Below, piece after piece: positions 8,563 to 17,260 of a stretch of DNA of 64,000 nt; the first letter of the stretch is position 1; each line of letters opens with the position of its first letter. The stretch spans positions 13,330 to 77,329 of the forward strand of contig JAVBQY010000004.1 in NCBI GenBank assembly GCA_031548545.1. Reading direction: 5' to 3'. The notes under the pieces are model-generated. The model was given only the letters and a program-made list of their open reading frames with translations, was not told where the DNA came from and made no database searches. The position numbers and the translations under genes were made by a program. Source of the DNA: UBA932 sp031548545 (GTDB lineage: Bacteria; Bacteroidota; Bacteroidia; Bacteroidales; UBA932).

Positions 8563-10053
8563 CTAATTTTTTTTCACTAATTTTAGAAATGTTATTCCTC
8601 GTTTCGTTATCCTGAATTTTTGGTCGGGATGATTTACGTTTTCCGGAATGGTTCGTTCTATCAGCCTATCCTCAATCAATTTCGATAAGACTTTGTTCAA
8701 TTGACCTGAAATTTGCTTCTGTCCTAATGTTACTGAAACTTCTTGTCGGGAAAGAGGGGCCTCAATAACTTTTGTAAGTACATCTGAATACAATGTGCTA
8801 CTACGCAGCTCTTGCTGTAGCTCTTGCTGTAACTCTTGCTGTAACTCTTGCTGTAACTCTTGCTGTAACTCTTGCTGTAACTCTTGCTCAGCTATATAAG
8901 CTAACTTTACAAACTGTATTTGGAATGACAAACCGACTTCTTTCCAACGGAAGTCAATCTGAGGGTAATCTTTTAATTCATCAGCTATAAGCTTTAATCC
9001 GTTTCCCCATTGGTCAATAATTCCCAGTCGCTTAAAGACCTGTGCTATAATCTTATTCCGTGCATCACTCTGGCGACTTTCCATTGCGGCATAGTCAATT
9101 GAAGGGGGCAAAAGCCCCGGGCTGGTTATTTCAATCATATCGTCATAAACAGCGACTTTCACATCCTTTCCGGTAAGTGAGTAATCCCGATGTACTATGG
9201 CATTGCGAATGGCTTCCCTTATTGCTTTTATAGGATACTCCCAGCGGGGCACTGTGTACACTCCTTCGATTGTGGCTCCTTTGTTTATATGTCGCAGTAT
9301 AAAATTATAGGCCTCCTCCGCCTGCATCGAAATATTGGAATATATGCTTTTTTGATCTATAAATTCCTCTGAACCTGTTCCTTTAAACCGGGCACACTCA
9401 ACTTTAGCGTAATGAAATATTGAGTTGCGAAGCGCATCATCCGAAAGCAATACCAAAGCGATAGTCGGATATGCTACTCCTTGAATCTCCTTTGTTAGTT
9501 CAAGTTTTCGTAGCGTTTGATTATCAAGGTCCTCTCCTGTTTTGTCTTTGTATTCTTTTTGAAAATTGTTGATGTTCAAATCGCTTGCTAACTTATCCAT
9601 TATCAGTTCACTGTCAAACGAAATATTCCGTTTGCGGCGCTCCAATTCGGCAATGATTGTTTCGTCTGCCTGCCTGTTGGATGATCCGACGCGAATGTAG
9701 GTCCCTTGCCGTTTACCCTTCTCTTTTAGATAATAAGGTGGCATACTCCCCCGGTAAATTAATACACGGATGATGTGTTTCTCTTCGTCTGTAAGGAATG
9801 TAATTTCCGGGAGTATTGCCGGATAACAGCGATCAAATATAATATTGCTGATTTGTTCTTCCAATGCTACCAGCTCTTCTTCGTGTAGTCCTGTAATTTT
9901 CCGGGGAGTATTCTTTATACCAATGTATAATTCCCCTCCGGCATCGTTGGCAAATGCTATTATTGTCTTTGCAAGTTCAGCACGTTCTGGTAGAATCTCT
10001 TTGAACTCTAACCGGCGGCCTTCAGGCTGTTTTATGATATTATTAATATTCAT
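8563..10053 (-). CDS. AlbA_2/Schlafen-domain ATP-binding regulator with QQEL repeats
   Basis: The 496-residue protein has an N-terminal AlbA_2 (Schlafen-like) domain (EFKEILPERAELAKTIIAFANDAGGELYIG), a RecG-like/divergent AAA-4 HATPase_c_4 region (about 270-360: REAIRNAIVHRDY ... QWGNGLKLI), a linker of tandem QQEL units (about 389-415), and a C-terminal winged helix. The family is usually annotated as putative transcriptional regulator; its real role is poorly known. It is visibly more AT-rich than its neighbours, which hints at transfer. ATG 10053 is preferred to an upstream TTG at 10080. It converges with cysS, five bases apart. Confidence 0.8.
   Translation of the reverse strand: MNINNIIKQPEGRRLEFKEILPERAELAKTIIAFANDAGGELYIGIKNTPRKITGLHEEELVALEEQISNIIFDRCYPAILPEITFLTDEEKHIIRVLIYRGSMPPYYLKEKGKRQGTYIRVGSSNRQADETIIAELERRKRNISFDSELIMDKLASDLNINNFQKEYKDKTGEDLDNQTLRKLELTKEIQGVAYPTIALVLLSDDALRNSIFHYAKVECARFKGTGSEEFIDQKSIYSNISMQAEEAYNFILRHINKGATIEGVYTVPRWEYPIKAIREAIRNAIVHRDYSLTGKDVKVAVYDDMIEITSPGLLPPSIDYAAMESRQSDARNKIIAQVFKRLGIIDQWGNGLKLIADELKDYPQIDFRWKEVGLSFQIQFVKLAYIAEQELQQELQQELQQELQQELQQELQQELRSSTLYSDVLTKVIEAPLSRQEVSVTLGQKQISGQLNKVLSKLIEDRLIERTIPENVNHPDQKFRITKRGITFLKLVKKN
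8809..8889 (-). repeat. 12-bp in-frame tandem repeat encoding QQEL
   Basis: Six complete 12-bp units plus a partial seventh run without interruption; the plus-strand unit is CTCTTGCTGTAA, with one unit reading ...TAG. On the coding strand each unit gives Gln-Gln-Glu-Leu. Because the unit is a multiple of three, gain or loss of copies keeps the frame. Confidence 0.95.
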
Positions 10054-10140
10054 GTTATTGCAGATTAAAGTTTCCGGCAATAGTTGGTTACGAACGATTG
10101 CAGCGCTGTTCCGCTTATATCAGGGATTATTCTTCTATCC

Positions 10141-11244
10141 CTATACATTAAACCTGAAGTGCATGATGTCGCCATCCTGCACTACATACTCCTTGCCCTC
10201 AATGCTTAATTTGCCGGCGTCGCGGCAGGCGGACTCTGAACCTAAGCGGATGTAGTCCTCATATTTGATGACCTCGGCGCGGATGAAGCCTTTTTCAAAG
10301 TCGGTGTGGATCACGCCTGCGGCCTGCGGGGCTTTGGCTCCCTTTACATAGGTCCAGGCGCGTACCTCCTTGACTCCGGCGGTGAAGTAGGTTTCCAGCT
10401 CCAGCAGCTTGTAGGCGGCGTGGATCAGGCGCACTACGCCGGATTCTTCGAGCCCCATTTCCTGCAGGAATTCCTGGCGTTCTTCATAGGTTTCCAATTC
10501 GGAGATTTCCGATTCGGTTTTGGCGGCGACGATGAGGATCTCGGCCTGTTCGTCTTTAGTGGCCTCTCGTACCTGTTCCACATATTGATTACCGGTAATG
10601 GCCGACGCTTCGTCTACATTACACACGTACAATACGGGTTTGCCGGTGAGCAGGAACAATTCGCGGGCGGTCTTGCGGTCGTCGGCATTGTCGAAGGTCA
10701 CGGTGCGGGCAGACTTGCCCTGTACCAGCGCTTCTTTATAACGGATCAAAATCTCATATAAACGCTGTGCCGCCTTGTCGCCTCCTGTTTTCGCCTGTTT
10801 CTGTACCTTGCTGATGCGGCTTTCTACCGTTTCCAGGTCTTTGAGCTGTAATTCGGTGTCTATGATTTCCTTGTCGCGTACCGGATTTACGGAGCCGTCA
10901 ACATGGATCACATTGTCGTCATTGAAACAACGCAACACGTGCAGTATGGCGTCGGTTTCGCGGATATTGGCCAGGAACTGGTTGCCTAAGCCTTCGCCCT
11001 TGCTGGCGCCTTTTACCAGGCCGGCAATGTCTACAATTTCCACCGTAGTGGGTTGTACCGCCTGCGGTTTTACTATTTTTGACAGTTCTTCGAGCCGTTT
11101 GTCGGGAACGGTGATTACCCCCACATTGGGTTCAATGGTGCAGAACGGAAAGTTGGCCGCCTGCGCCTTGGCATTACTTAAACAATTAAAGAGCGTTGAT
11201 TTACCTACATTGGGAAGTCCCACAATACCACATTGGAGCGCCAT
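10141..11244 (-). CDS. ychF: Ribosome-associated GTPase/ATPase YchF (OLA1 family)
   Basis: The 367-residue protein has the P-loop GLPNVGKSTLF, switch-region FPFCTIEPNVG and Walker B-like DIAGLVKGA. The G4 motif is changed to NVDE, the change that makes YchF prefer ATP. A C-terminal TGS domain (about 280-365) follows. YchF binds ribosomes and affects stress responses in other bacteria. It lies 49 bases downstream of lgt on the same strand. Confidence 0.96.
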   Translation of the reverse strand: MALQCGIVGLPNVGKSTLFNCLSNAKAQAANFPFCTIEPNVGVITVPDKRLEELSKIVKPQAVQPTTVEIVDIAGLVKGASKGEGLGNQFLANIRETDAILHVLRCFNDDNVIHVDGSVNPVRDKEIIDTELQLKDLETVESRISKVQKQAKTGGDKAAQRLYEILIRYKEALVQGKSARTVTFDNADDRKTARELFLLTGKPVLYVCNVDEASAITGNQYVEQVREATKDEQAEILIVAAKTESEISELETYEERQEFLQEMGLEESGVVRLIHAAYKLLELETYFTAGVKEVRAWTYVKGAKAPQAAGVIHTDFEKGFIRAEVIKYEDYIRLGSESACRDAGKLSIEGKEYVVQDGDIMHFRFNV

Positions 11245-11293
11245 ATATCAATTACGAATTAAAAATTAAAAAAATATCAGATCTCTTAGTCCC

Positions 11294-12127
11294 TTATTTC
11301 TTAGGCCCGCTTTTTTGCCACAGGCTCCAAATGAGCAGGGCGATACCGGCCAATACAAACGGAATGCTGAGCCACTGTCCCATATTCAGGGTCATGCCCA
11401 CCTCAAAGCCCACCTGCGGTTCTTTGATGAACTCTATGAGGAAACGGGCCGAGAAAAGCAGTATGAGGAACAGGCCGAAGAGGAAGCCCTGCGGCAGCGT
11501 TCCGGCGCGGCGTTTATACAGAAAGAAGAGCAAGGCGAAAATAAGCAGATAGGCACCGGCCTCATAGAGCTGGGTGGGGTGGTGGGGCAGGGTTTCGCCG
11601 GCCCGTACGAAAATAAAACCCCAGGGCAGGGTGGTTACATCGCCGTAAATTTCCGAATTCATCAGGTTGCCTAAACGGATGAACATGCCCGCGAGCGCCA
11701 CCACGATGCCGATGCGGTCCAGTAACCAGAGGTAGTCTTTTTTGTTGTTCTTGCACCAGTACCAGATGCCGATCAGTATTCCGATGGCTGCGCCATGGCT
11801 GGCTAAGCCCTGGTAGCCGATAAATCTGAAGTGGGGTTCGAACTGTACCGGCAGGAGCATTTCCAGCGGGTGAGCCAGAAAGTAGCCGGGCTGGTAGAAC
11901 AGGCAATGCCCCAGCCGCGCACCGATCAGGGTAGCTACGGCAATATTGATGGTCAGTTTGTCCAGCAGGGCTACCGGCACTTTTTCCTTGTTAAAGATGT
12001 GCAACATTACATAATAACTGGCAATGAATGCGCCTACGAACAGCGCGCCGTAATAACGGACATGTATCGGCCCTACGGAAATCAATTCCGGGTCAGGACT
12101 CCATGTTATGGTTAAGAAATTCAGCAT
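11294..12127 (-). CDS. lgt: Prolipoprotein diacylglyceryl transferase
   Basis: Lgt attaches diacylglycerol to the lipobox cysteine of prelipoproteins in the inner membrane. The 277-residue protein has about seven membrane segments and the signature RLGNLMNSEIYG with the essential Arg/Asn/Glu, plus HPTQLYEA further on. It is five bases downstream of the histidine kinase gene. Several predicted lipoproteins in this window would be its substrates. Confidence 0.96.
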   Translation of the reverse strand: MLNFLTITWSPDPELISVGPIHVRYYGALFVGAFIASYYVMLHIFNKEKVPVALLDKLTINIAVATLIGARLGHCLFYQPGYFLAHPLEMLLPVQFEPHFRFIGYQGLASHGAAIGILIGIWYWCKNNKKDYLWLLDRIGIVVALAGMFIRLGNLMNSEIYGDVTTLPWGFIFVRAGETLPHHPTQLYEAGAYLLIFALLFFLYKRRAGTLPQGFLFGLFLILLFSARFLIEFIKEPQVGFEVGMTLNMGQWLSIPFVLAGIALLIWSLWQKSGPKK

Positions 12128-12132
12128 AAGGC

Positions 12133-13173
12133 TTATTTTGATTTATCAAGAGTAAATGCAAACGTTGTTCCTTTGCCCAGTTCGCTCCGGGCATTGATGG
12201 ACTGGTTATGGGCCTCGATGATGTGTTTCACGATGGCCAGTCCCAAACCGCTACCGCCGTGTTCCCGCGAGCGGTGTTTGTCTACGCGGTAAAAACGCTC
12301 AAAAATGCGCGGCAGCGCTTCTGCGCTGATACCGATACCGGTATCTTTCACCTCAACCATGACGCGATCGGGCATATCGGCAAATGAAATTACGGTTTCA
12401 CCTCCCTCGCGGCCGTAGTTCAGCGAGTTGGCCACAAGATTGATGAGCACCTGTGAAATGCGCTTACGGTCGGCGTACACCATCATTTTGCCGCCGGGCA
12501 CCCACTGGGTGCGCAGCGTGATTTGTTTCTGCCGGGCGGTAATTTCAAAGGCATCGAAGATCTCTTCTACCAGCGCCGCCAGGTTGAAGGAGGTCATATT
12601 CATCTGCATCTCTCCGGTCTCCAACCGGTTGATGGCGTCCAGCTCCTGGGTGACATTGATGAGTCTTTCTACGCTTTTCTCGGTACGTTCGAGGTATTTC
12701 CGGTTAATCTCCGGGTCGTTCATTCCTCCGTCAAGCAGGGTGAGTATGTATCCTTGTATGTTAAAAATGGGCGTTTTCAGTTCATGCGCCACATTGCCGA
12801 GAAACTCTTTGCGGAAGCGTTCCATCTCGTACAGCCGGCTGACCTCTTCCGTCTTTTTGGCCGCCCAGTCTACCACGTCCTGATTCACCCGCTCTACCAG
12901 GTCCATGGTCGGGTGGTGCTTTTTCAGGTCCTTGCGGATATTATCGATATTATAGACGGTCTTGTACAGCGGGGTAATTTTGTTGATGACGAAGCGCTGC
13001 AGCATGAAGGCGAAGAAAATATAAATGACGGCAAAGACCACCGCACTGATACCGGCGAGTAACCACACATTATACTCGTAGGTGTAGAACAGCGCAATGA
13101 TCCATCCGGCTGCTACCACCAGCAGCGCCATGATGATGGACATGGACAGGTGTGAATAAATTCTTTTTTTCAT
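12133..13173 (-). CDS. Sensor histidine kinase without periplasmic domain (orphan)
   Basis: The 346-residue protein has two closely spaced membrane segments (about 10-30 and 36-60) with almost no periplasmic loop, then a linker, the phospho-acceptor H box (NVAHELKTP), the N box (NLVANSLNYG) and G boxes (DTGIGIS, GGSGLGLAIV). This is PhoR-like kinase architecture with intramembrane-type sensing. No response regulator lies next to it. Its start overlaps the stop of the methyltransferase gene by four bases (ATGA), and lgt follows by five bases. Confidence 0.9.
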   Translation of the reverse strand: MKKRIYSHLSMSIIMALLVVAAGWIIALFYTYEYNVWLLAGISAVVFAVIYIFFAFMLQRFVINKITPLYKTVYNIDNIRKDLKKHHPTMDLVERVNQDVVDWAAKKTEEVSRLYEMERFRKEFLGNVAHELKTPIFNIQGYILTLLDGGMNDPEINRKYLERTEKSVERLINVTQELDAINRLETGEMQMNMTSFNLAALVEEIFDAFEITARQKQITLRTQWVPGGKMMVYADRKRISQVLINLVANSLNYGREGGETVISFADMPDRVMVEVKDTGIGISAEALPRIFERFYRVDKHRSREHGGSGLGLAIVKHIIEAHNQSINARSELGKGTTFAFTLDKSK

Positions 13174-14063
13174 CGTTTAAACCGTGCGAACACACTTAAG
13201 GGTAATCGTTTTCCAAAGCTGTCTTGCAGGAAGAGTTCTCCGAACTGCTGCTCTCCCTTATTACCGAATACACTGCGGGTGATGGTGTCGGCTACCAGGG
13301 CTGAAAAGCCGTTGGAGTATAAGTTTAATATCAGGAAGCTGTCTTTGGGTTGCAATATTTGTTGACATTGTTGTAACATTTCCAGCAGGCATTCATCCAG
13401 TTTCCATTTTTCGCCGTCCGTTCCGTGCCCGTAGGCCGGCGGATCAAGCATGATGCCGTGGTACAGGTTACCCCGCTTGGCTTCACGCTTTACAAAACGC
13501 AACGCGTCTTCCACTACCCAGCGGATATTGTCCAATCCGCTCAGTTCCATGTTCTCACGCGCCCAGCTAACGACCTGTCGTACGGAGTCCAGGTGTAATA
13601 CATCGGCTCCGGCTGCTTTGGCCGCCAGGGAGGCGCCTCCGGTATAGGAAAAGAGATTGAGTACCTTGGGTTGCTGTACAGGCAGATTGTTGACCGTGCT
13701 ATAAATATAGTCCCAGTTGGGCGCTTGTTCCGGAAATACGCCTACGTGCTTGAACGCCGTAAGCCCAAGCCGCAGCCTCATGTTCAGGCCATCCCGCCGG
13801 TATTGCATGGTCCATTGTTCGGGCATCTTTTTCACTTGCTGCCAGCTGCCGCTGTCTTCCTTTCCGGATTTTCCGAAGCCTGCCCCGGTGGTAAACCGGG
13901 TGTGCATCATTCGGTTCCATTCTTTTTCGGGCAGAGACTTTTCCCAAACGGCCTTGGGTTCCGGACGCGCCAGGATATAGGCGCCGAAGCGTTCCAGCTT
14001 TTCAAAGCCGCCGCTGTCTATCAATTCATAATCGGCCCAGTCTTGGGGGGTAAGAAGTAACAT
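13170..14063 (-). CDS. Class I SAM-dependent methyltransferase, RlmI-like
   Basis: The 297-residue protein has the SAM-binding motif I LNLFSYTGGASLAAKAAGA, a following acidic residue (LDSV), and DPPAYGHG, which resembles the NPPY/DPPxF catalytic loop of COG1092 rRNA cytosine methyltransferases. It lacks the N-terminal PUA domain of E. coli RlmI and is about 100 residues shorter. An rRNA substrate is plausible but not shown. It is the first gene of a leftward unit with its own -7 motif upstream. Confidence 0.82.
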   Translation of the reverse strand: MLLLTPQDWADYELIDSGGFEKLERFGAYILARPEPKAVWEKSLPEKEWNRMMHTRFTTGAGFGKSGKEDSGSWQQVKKMPEQWTMQYRRDGLNMRLRLGLTAFKHVGVFPEQAPNWDYIYSTVNNLPVQQPKVLNLFSYTGGASLAAKAAGADVLHLDSVRQVVSWARENMELSGLDNIRWVVEDALRFVKREAKRGNLYHGIMLDPPAYGHGTDGEKWKLDECLLEMLQQCQQILQPKDSFLILNLYSNGFSALVADTITRSVFGNKGEQQFGELFLQDSFGKRLPLSVFARFKR

Positions 14064-14082
14064 AAACTTAAATTTACGCGTG

Positions 14083-14090
14083 CAAAGATA
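14083..14090 (-). promoter_or_regulatory. -7 promoter motif for the methyltransferase-kinase-lgt unit
   Basis: CAAAGATA on the plus strand reads TATCTTTG leftward and ends 19 bases before the methyltransferase ATG. Confidence 0.6.
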
Positions 14091-14124
14091 CGATATTTTT
14101 TTGAGGAAAATCCCGTAAAATGAC

Positions 14125-14132
14125 TAACTTTG
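14125..14132 (+). promoter_or_regulatory. -7 promoter motif for pgk
   Basis: TAACTTTG ends 41 bases before the pgk ATG. It lies back to back with the leftward methyltransferase promoter in the 110-bp divergent gap. Confidence 0.6.
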
Positions 14133-14173
14133 CCTTTTATTGCTGTTTATTTACAAATTAAAGACCTTATTAT

Positions 14174-15451
14174 ATGCAAACGATTGACAATTACAAATTT
14201 AATGGCAAACGCGCCATTGTTCGCGTAGACTTCAATGTGCCGCTCAATGAGCAGTTCCAGATTACAGATGATACCCGTATCCGTGCGGCTATTCCCACAT
14301 TGAAAAAAGTATTGGCCGGCGGCGGTTCGTTGATCATTATGTCGCACCTCGGCCGTCCGAAAGGTCCTGCTGATAAGTACTCCCTGAAACACATCATCAA
14401 TGCTATAGAAACCAAATTAGGCGTTCCGGTAAAATTTGCTCCGGACTGTATGGGCGCTGAGGCGGCCGAAATGTCCAACAACCTGCAAACCGGAGAAGTG
14501 CTTTTGTTGGAAAACCTCCGTTTCTATGCCGAAGAAGAAGGCAAGCCCCGTGGCCTGGCCGATGACGCTACTGATGAAGTGAAGAAAGCCGCAAAAGCGG
14601 AAATCAAAGCCAAACAGAAAGAATTTACCAAAACCCTGGCTTCCTATGCCGACTGTTATATCAATGACGCCTTCGGTACGGCACACCGCGCCCATGCATC
14701 TACCGCTTTAATTGCAGAATATTTCCCCAATGACAAAATGTTCGGCTATGTGATGGAAGGTGAAATCAAGGCGATTGACAAGGTGCTTGAAGCGCCCGAG
14801 CGTCCTTTTACCGCTATTCTCGGCGGCTCCAAGGTCTCCTCTAAAATTACTATTATCGAACGCTTGATGAAGCGGGTGAACAACCTCATTATCGGCGGCG
14901 GTATGAGCTTTACGTTTATCAAGGCCCAGGGCGGAAAGATCGGCAACTCTATCTGCGAGGACGATCAACTGCAGCTGGCGCTCGACATCCTGGCAAAGGC
15001 CAAAGAATTGGGCGTGAATATTTACCTGCCCTCCGAGGTGCTTGCTACGGACGCTCCCTTTGAAGATTTCCAGAAGCCCGGCGCTACGCTCAATACGAAA
15101 GTTTGTCCGATCAACGCTATTCCCGATGGTTGGGAAGGGGTAGACGCCGCTCCCGTATCCATCGAAACCTGGCGCAAGGTGATCATGGACTCCAAAACCC
15201 TGCTGTGGAACGGTCCCGTAGGTGTATTTGAAGTTCCCAAATTTGCCGAAGGCACCAAGGCGGTAGCGCAAATGGTGGCCGATGCTACCGGTAAAGGCGC
15301 CTACTCTCTGGTGGGCGGCGGTGACTCCGTAGCTGCGGTGAACCAGATGGGCTTTGCCGACAAGGTAAGCTACGTGTCTACCGGCGGCGGAGCGCTCCTC
15401 GAATATATGGAAGGCATTGAACTCCCCGGTGTAAAAGCTGTCCGCGGATAA
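14174..15451 (+). CDS. pgk: Phosphoglycerate kinase
   Basis: Glycolytic enzyme converting 1,3-bisphosphoglycerate plus ADP to 3-phosphoglycerate plus ATP. The 425-residue protein has RVDFNVPL at the N-terminus, the substrate-binding SHLGRPKG, LGGSKVSSKI and GPVGVFE near the C-terminus, then GGGDSVAAV. It is slightly longer than the usual 395-400 because of a Lys/Ala-rich insertion (ATDEVKKAAKAEIKAK) near residues 133-150. It heads a rightward run with sppA 15 bases behind. Confidence 0.97.
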   Translation: MQTIDNYKFNGKRAIVRVDFNVPLNEQFQITDDTRIRAAIPTLKKVLAGGGSLIIMSHLGRPKGPADKYSLKHIINAIETKLGVPVKFAPDCMGAEAAEMSNNLQTGEVLLLENLRFYAEEEGKPRGLADDATDEVKKAAKAEIKAKQKEFTKTLASYADCYINDAFGTAHRAHASTALIAEYFPNDKMFGYVMEGEIKAIDKVLEAPERPFTAILGGSKVSSKITIIERLMKRVNNLIIGGGMSFTFIKAQGGKIGNSICEDDQLQLALDILAKAKELGVNIYLPSEVLATDAPFEDFQKPGATLNTKVCPINAIPDGWEGVDAAPVSIETWRKVIMDSKTLLWNGPVGVFEVPKFAEGTKAVAQMVADATGKGAYSLVGGGDSVAAVNQMGFADKVSYVSTGGGALLEYMEGIELPGVKAVRG

Positions 15452-15466
15452 TTTAAAAGAATAGCT

Positions 15467-17239
15467 ATGAAAAATTTCTTCAAAATATTTTTTGCCGCCC
15501 TGCTGGCCTTTGTGGTCGGTTCGCTGGCCTGCATGTTTATCTTTTTCGGCATAGTGGGCGCCATGCTCTCCTTTGCCGGCACGGAAGAGTCGGTCACCGT
15601 GAAACCCAACTCGGTATTGCGCATTATGCTTGATAAGCAGGTGGAAGAGCGGAGCAGTAATAACCTTTCGAGCATGAATGTATTCAGCCTGTCCATGGAA
15701 TCATCCGTGGGCCTGAATGACTTGCGGAAAGCGTTGAAAGGCGCTGCCGAGGATCCGAATATCAAAATGATATATATGGACCTGAGCCAGCTGTCGATCG
15801 GGATGGGGCATTTGGAAGAACTGCGCAACGCCGTATTAAAGTTCAAGGAGTCCGGCAAGCCGGTCATTGCTTATGCTGATAATTTCGGGACAGGGGCCTA
15901 CTACCTGGCTACGGTAGCCGATAAGATTTACCTGAATCCTTATGGCGCATTGCGCCTGCAGGGGCTGGGCGCTGAGGTGATGTACCTGAAGGGCCTGCTG
16001 GACAAATTACAGGTAGACATGCAGGTGATCCGCCACGGCAAGTACAAGAGCGCCGTAGAGCCCTATATGCTTACCAGGATGAGTGATGAGAACCGTGAGC
16101 AAACCCTCTCTTTCATCAATTCCATCTGGTACCATTGGCTTGACCGTATTGCCGAAGCGCGTGGCGTCGAGGTAAAACAATTACAGAAATTGTCGGATGA
16201 CGGTGTGTTTACCATGATGTCCTCGGCCGATGACGCCGTGAACTATAAGCTGGTTGACGGATTGATGTATAAAGACGAACTGTTGGATGAGCTGGTGAAA
16301 CTGACCGGTGAAGAGAAAGAAAAAGATATCAAGATGGTGGATATCGGAGACTATGCCAAGACGGTGAAGTCTGCGCTTACGGCTAAAGATAAGATCGCCA
16401 TCGTATATGCCGACGGTGAAATCAATATGGGAAAAGGCGACGGAGGAATCACCTCCTGGAATTTTGCCAATGTATTGCGTGACCTGCGGGGTGACAGCAC
16501 GGTAAAGGCGGTGGTCTTCCGTGTAAACTCGCCCGGCGGCAGCGCCCAGGCCTCGGAAATTATTGCCCGTGAATTGGCCCTGATCAATGCCATCAAACCG
16601 GTGGTAGTATCCATGGGTAACTACGCCGCTTCGGGGGGCTACTGGATTTCCATGCCCTCACGCCTGGTATTGGCCAACCCCACCTCTTTGACCGGTTCTA
16701 TCGGCGTATTCGGTGTGGTGCCTAATGCGGAACGGGGATTGAAAAATCATCTGGGTATAGCGGTGGAAACGGCCAAGACCGGACAATCTGCAGACTTTCC
16801 TTCTACTTACCGGCCGTTGACAGACCGGGAACGGAAAATTTTCCAGGACGGCATTGAAGACATCTACAGTAAATTTGTAGCCAATGTAGCCAAAGGCCGC
16901 GCCATGGAAGAGAAGGTTGTGGACGAATTGGGACAGGGCCGGGTATGGACCGGCGCCCAGGCGGTGGAAAACCACTTGGTAGACCGTCTTGGCGGACTGG
17001 ATGAGGCGGTGGAAGCTGCGGCTATGCTCGCGGAGCTTACAGACTACCGGGTACGTGAATTGCCGGCGCAGAAAGATCTTTATAGCCAGTTGATGGATAT
17101 GTTGAAAAACACCATGATGAATACCTACGGTAACAATAGCAGCCTGTTTAAGACGTACAATCAGGTCGAAAAGCAGGTGGACCGGCTGTTGGAAACACGT
17201 GTGTTGGCCCGCATGCCTTTTGATGTGGAAATACAGTAG
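15467..17239 (+). CDS. sppA: Signal peptide peptidase SppA, 67K type
   Basis: A membrane-bound serine protease that degrades cleaved signal peptides. The 590-residue protein has one N-terminal membrane anchor (about 5-30) and two tandem ClpP-like halves, as in the long (E. coli-type) SppA. The general-base Lys is in the first half (HGKYKSAVEPY) and the nucleophile Ser in the second (NYAASGGYW), preceded by NSPGGSAQAS. Both residues of the Ser-Lys dyad are present, so it should be active. Confidence 0.94.
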   Translation: MKNFFKIFFAALLAFVVGSLACMFIFFGIVGAMLSFAGTEESVTVKPNSVLRIMLDKQVEERSSNNLSSMNVFSLSMESSVGLNDLRKALKGAAEDPNIKMIYMDLSQLSIGMGHLEELRNAVLKFKESGKPVIAYADNFGTGAYYLATVADKIYLNPYGALRLQGLGAEVMYLKGLLDKLQVDMQVIRHGKYKSAVEPYMLTRMSDENREQTLSFINSIWYHWLDRIAEARGVEVKQLQKLSDDGVFTMMSSADDAVNYKLVDGLMYKDELLDELVKLTGEEKEKDIKMVDIGDYAKTVKSALTAKDKIAIVYADGEINMGKGDGGITSWNFANVLRDLRGDSTVKAVVFRVNSPGGSAQASEIIARELALINAIKPVVVSMGNYAASGGYWISMPSRLVLANPTSLTGSIGVFGVVPNAERGLKNHLGIAVETAKTGQSADFPSTYRPLTDRERKIFQDGIEDIYSKFVANVAKGRAMEEKVVDELGQGRVWTGAQAVENHLVDRLGGLDEAVEAAAMLAELTDYRVRELPAQKDLYSQLMDMLKNTMMNTYGNNSSLFKTYNQVEKQVDRLLETRVLARMPFDVEIQ

Positions 17240-17260
17240 TTTATAATTTAAAAATTTAAT

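Noticed and set aside
8561..8584. Direct repeat CACTAATTTT near the cysS stop as a terminator
   Set aside because: The copies are direct, not inverted, so no hairpin forms; part of it codes for the end of the regulator.
8809..8889. Tandem repeat considered as CRISPR or as an assembly error
   Set aside because: Units are 12 bp without spacers and stay in frame within a coding gene. The same kind of repeat in the second family member makes an error unlikely.
11245..11293. AT-rich stretch ATTACGAATTAAAAATT and a similar one at 49982-50048 as binding sites or repeats
   Set aside because: Low-complexity intergenic sequence of a common type; no symmetry or shared position relative to promoters.
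15380..15450. Programmed frameshift between pgk and sppA
   Set aside because: pgk has a normal C-terminus and sppA its own start 15 bases later; there is no slippery sequence or overlap.
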